Notes under the pieces: model-generated
Databases searched by the model: none
What the model was told of the DNA's origin: nothing
The model's input: the letters and a program-made list of their open reading frames with translations, nothing else
Program-made: the position numbers and the translations under genes
In this document: positions 61,790-64,000 of the stretch, piece by piece
How positions within the stretch are numbered: position 1 is the first letter of the stretch
Layout of the letters: every line of letters starts with the position of its first letter
Assembly (NCBI GenBank): GCA_035463295.1
Contig: DATHTK010000023.1
Coordinates: forward strand, 1 to 64,000
Reading direction: 5' to 3'
Length of the DNA stretch: 64,000 nt
Source: DATHTK01 sp035463295
GTDB lineage: Bacteria > Actinomycetota > Rubrobacteria > Rubrobacterales > Rubrobacteraceae

Positions 61790-63934
61790 TCAGGCGGGAT
61801 CTTCGAGGTCCACCGCGTAGAGGCTGAACCCTTCCCTCGGGGCGTCCTCCACGGCGGAGAACCCGGGCAGGGTCTTCAGGCGCTCATCGAGGGGTTCGCC
61901 TGCGTCTACCATCACGTAGTCCACGTCGTAGCGGCGCAGCGTCTCGTACCCGTCCTCGAGGCTGAAGTCGTGGAAGAACCTGTGCACGTCCAGGTAGCGC
62001 TGGGGGATATCTATCTCCGACCCTGCGACCCGCTCCAGCTCCTCGCGGTCCCTTATCATCGCCGCGCCCCTGAGGCTCACCACGTCCACCGAGGCCGAGT
62101 AGGCGGGGATGGCGGTGTTGGCGCTGTCCCGCGCGAGCAAGACGCTCGGTCTCTCGATGTTGTCTCCTATCCAGGGGTATATGGGGTCCGGGTGGTAGTT
62201 CGAGGTCCGCGCGACCTCGTACTTGCGGTACAGGTCTATGGCCTTCGCCACGGACGGCGGCGCGGCCGTCGCCACCAGCACGGTCACGAGCGCCAGCGGC
62301 ACGGCCCGGATCACGCGATGTCCGACGCCGAGCCCGACAAGGCGAGTCTTTGCGTAGCGGGATCCCTCCCACGCCATCCAGCCCGCCGTCAGCAGGGCGA
62401 GGAGCGAGATGGGCCACGACAACCGCCACAGTTGGCCGGGGGCGATCAGCTCTTCCCCGACGAACGTAGCGACGGGGGGTACGTAGACCGCAACGGTCAC
62501 CATGGCGAGCCCGCCGAGGAGGAGCTGGGCCGCGAGGCTGCTCTTTAGCCGCCACATCAGGAAGGGTGTCCCGAGCACGTACGTTCCCAGGATAACCGGG
62601 TTCAGCAGTAGCCAGGGGTGCATCGTGTACGAGCCGTCGTCGAACTCGTAGATGTGCCTCCACTTCTCCTCGATAAACACCGTGGCGTCGAGGACCTCCG
62701 GGGGGGTCGCGTTGATATCCGCCGAGTAGAGCACGGCGGCGGGCGACTCCCCGGCGAACAACAGCAGCGCGGGACCGAGGGCGACGCTGAGCAGCGCGAA
62801 CGCCAGGGCGGACATCCCCATCCAGGCAGCCCTTCGCTGCCCGTCCGTCGCCACGTGAGCCAGCCCGAAACCGAGCATGCACAGCCCGATGGCCGGCAGC
62901 ACGATCGGGTGCACGGCTATCACCGCCCAGCAGAAGAACGTGAAGAGGGCCAGGTGCCGGAGCTTCCGGCCCTCCAGGTAGAGCACGGCGAACAGGAGCG
63001 CCATCGGCAGCATGAGAAACCTCGCGGCGTGCTTGTCCTCCGGTATGCGGGCGGCTAGCTCCACCCCGATGTTGTGCACCGAAGGCTCCATAAAGACTAT
63101 GTGAAACAGGGCGTATACCGAACCGGTCAAGACCGCCGCGCGCTCGCTCTTGAAGAGGGTTCGAGCCAGGGCGTAGACCGCGAGCAGAGCCACGACCACC
63201 AGCGTCGGGGTCAGGTATCTGAGCACCAGCTCGATCGTATCCAGGCCGGAGACGCGGGAGAGGGCGGCCTGCTCCAGCAGCCACCCGTTGACGTGCACGC
63301 GCGAGAGTTCGCCGGTCTTCTCGCTGAAGTACGGCTCGCGCAGCGCGAGCCTGTCCGCGCTCGCGAAGTCCCGCACCCACGATAGGTACACCCAGATGTC
63401 GTCGTTGTCGTTCGGCACCCTCCTGGTCGCCACGAAAGCCAGTACCCCACCCAGCAACGCGAAGGGCACCCACAGAGGGCCGGCCGACGGGTCGTACTTG
63501 ACACCCCGTCGCGTACCCGATTCCCCTCCGCGGAACGCCCTCCACGCCGCCACCGCGAGAAAGGCCGCCAGCACCGCCCCCGATGCCCATAGGTAGGCTC
63601 CGATGCCCGCGTGCGCGATCAGTGTGGGCACCGCTAGAAGGCCGAAGATTCCCGTGCTTGTCGCGAAAGCCACGGGGACCAGGGCGGGACCCGCGACGTC
63701 GTCTCTCAGGAACCAGTGCGTCAGGAGTACCCCGGGCGCCGCGAAGAGCACTAGGGTGGCCGCGAAAAAACCAGGAGGGAAGGCTTCGGAGACACCGCGA
63801 AAGACCACGAGCACGAACGCGCTCACGGCGCTCGATACCGGGACCAGGACGTCTGGGGACTTGACCCGGTGCGTCAACTCGCCACCGCCGGCACCACGCG
63901 GGCGCGGGAGAGAGATCCCCGGTTGGGAAGACAA
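61790..63934 (-). CDS. Large multi-pass membrane protein, GT-C-like
   Basis: A 714-residue protein with about 13 membrane helices. A luminal-type loop has RRVPNDNDDIWVYLSWVRDF with an Asp cluster in the first third, and HVNGWLLEQAALSRVSG follows; the C-terminal 120 residues are soluble (SNYHPDPIYPWIGDN, then VDYVMVDAGEPLDE). The layout suits a GT-C-like glycosyltransferase of unknown substrate. The start near 63934 is a TTG without a good ribosome site, so the N terminus is uncertain. It precedes another GT-C-like gene on the same strand by 113 bases. Confidence 0.7.
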   Translation of the reverse strand: MSSQPGISLPRPRGAGGGELTHRVKSPDVLVPVSSAVSAFVLVVFRGVSEAFPPGFFAATLVLFAAPGVLLTHWFLRDDVAGPALVPVAFATSTGIFGLLAVPTLIAHAGIGAYLWASGAVLAAFLAVAAWRAFRGGESGTRRGVKYDPSAGPLWVPFALLGGVLAFVATRRVPNDNDDIWVYLSWVRDFASADRLALREPYFSEKTGELSRVHVNGWLLEQAALSRVSGLDTIELVLRYLTPTLVVVALLAVYALARTLFKSERAAVLTGSVYALFHIVFMEPSVHNIGVELAARIPEDKHAARFLMLPMALLFAVLYLEGRKLRHLALFTFFCWAVIAVHPIVLPAIGLCMLGFGLAHVATDGQRRAAWMGMSALAFALLSVALGPALLLFAGESPAAVLYSADINATPPEVLDATVFIEEKWRHIYEFDDGSYTMHPWLLLNPVILGTYVLGTPFLMWRLKSSLAAQLLLGGLAMVTVAVYVPPVATFVGEELIAPGQLWRLSWPISLLALLTAGWMAWEGSRYAKTRLVGLGVGHRVIRAVPLALVTVLVATAAPPSVAKAIDLYRKYEVARTSNYHPDPIYPWIGDNIERPSVLLARDSANTAIPAYSASVDVVSLRGAAMIRDREELERVAGSEIDIPQRYLDVHRFFHDFSLEDGYETLRRYDVDYVMVDAGEPLDERLKTLPGFSAVEDAPREGFSLYAVDLEDPA

Positions 63935-64000
63935 TCGACGACCGGATCCGAGGCGCCTCGTGTGAGCCGTCGCGGTTCACCTTGGGGGAGGTGAGCTCCT

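Noticed and set aside
61884..63980. Minus-strand ORF of 698 codons in a second frame
   Set aside because: Arg/Gly-rich shadow of the large membrane protein, which has clear helices in its own frame.
1..64000. tRNA, rRNA, CRISPR arrays
   Set aside because: No T-loop/acceptor patterns, rRNA segments or spaced direct repeats were seen on reading; a covariance search was not possible.

Overview
The window is GC-rich, densely coded actinobacterial DNA. Codon use, the many GTG/TTG starts, 4-base start/stop overlaps and the abundance of sugar-acid and amide catabolism genes fit a soil or thermotolerant actinomycete such as a Rubrobacter relative. That assignment is an inference from protein style, since there is no rRNA or marker gene here. 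I see no tRNA, rRNA or CRISPR array.

Layout. 0-10 kb is an accessory, decaying region: a multi-PAS histidine kinase, an Asp-nucleophile alpha/beta hydrolase lying between two copies of a 16-bp inverted repeat, a small secreted RTX-like protein, several broken genes (an in-frame-stopped gene, a CPBP protease tail, VapB and VapC pieces), a TspO-like membrane protein and an IS110-family transposase. 10-20.4 kb is one six-gene operon: HyuA/HyuB, class III aminotransferase, MHS-family symporter, then a second HyuA/HyuB. Its logic matches ATP-dependent lactam or hydantoin ring opening followed by removal of the amino group. 20.5-24 kb holds an SRPBCC protein, a toastrack-fold protein, and a TetR regulator divergent from a DMT exporter with a perfect 19-bp operator between them.

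24.3-34.2 kb is a sugar-acid catabolic region: an Nramp-fold transporter without the metal-binding signature, a DUF1537 four-carbon acid sugar kinase, a class II aldolase gene that has suffered an internal deletion, a 3-hydroxyisobutyrate-type dehydrogenase, an SDR, a double-length UxaA-type dehydratase, and on the other strand a DapA-type aldolase and a KDG-type kinase. 34.5-38.3 kb is a D-amino-acid module (N-acyl-D-amino-acid deacylase, a sodium:solute symporter remnant, a DSD1-type PLP enzyme, RidA). 38.3-48.4 kb is mixed: a protein of unknown function, an SDR, a sugar porter, an LLM oxidoreductase, a MarR regulator facing a collapsed oxidoreductase operon that ends in an intact FrnE-like DsbA protein, a phospholipase D, an RNase Z-like hydrolase and DedA. 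48.6-53 kb carries tiny ORFs translationally coupled to a P-type ATPase, and a ParB-like protein.

53.3-59.9 kb is a minus-strand regulon: GntR regulator, U32-like barrel protein, enolase-superfamily dehydratase and SDR in one unit, then substrate-binding protein, permease and ATPase of a ribose-type ABC importer in the next. Both units start at an almost identical promoter with the same near-palindrome over the -10. 60-64 kb holds two large GT-C-like membrane proteins.

Three themes stand out: several complete but unassigned catabolic operons, repeated collapse of individual genes inside otherwise intact operons, and readable operator architecture for the TetR and GntR regulators.
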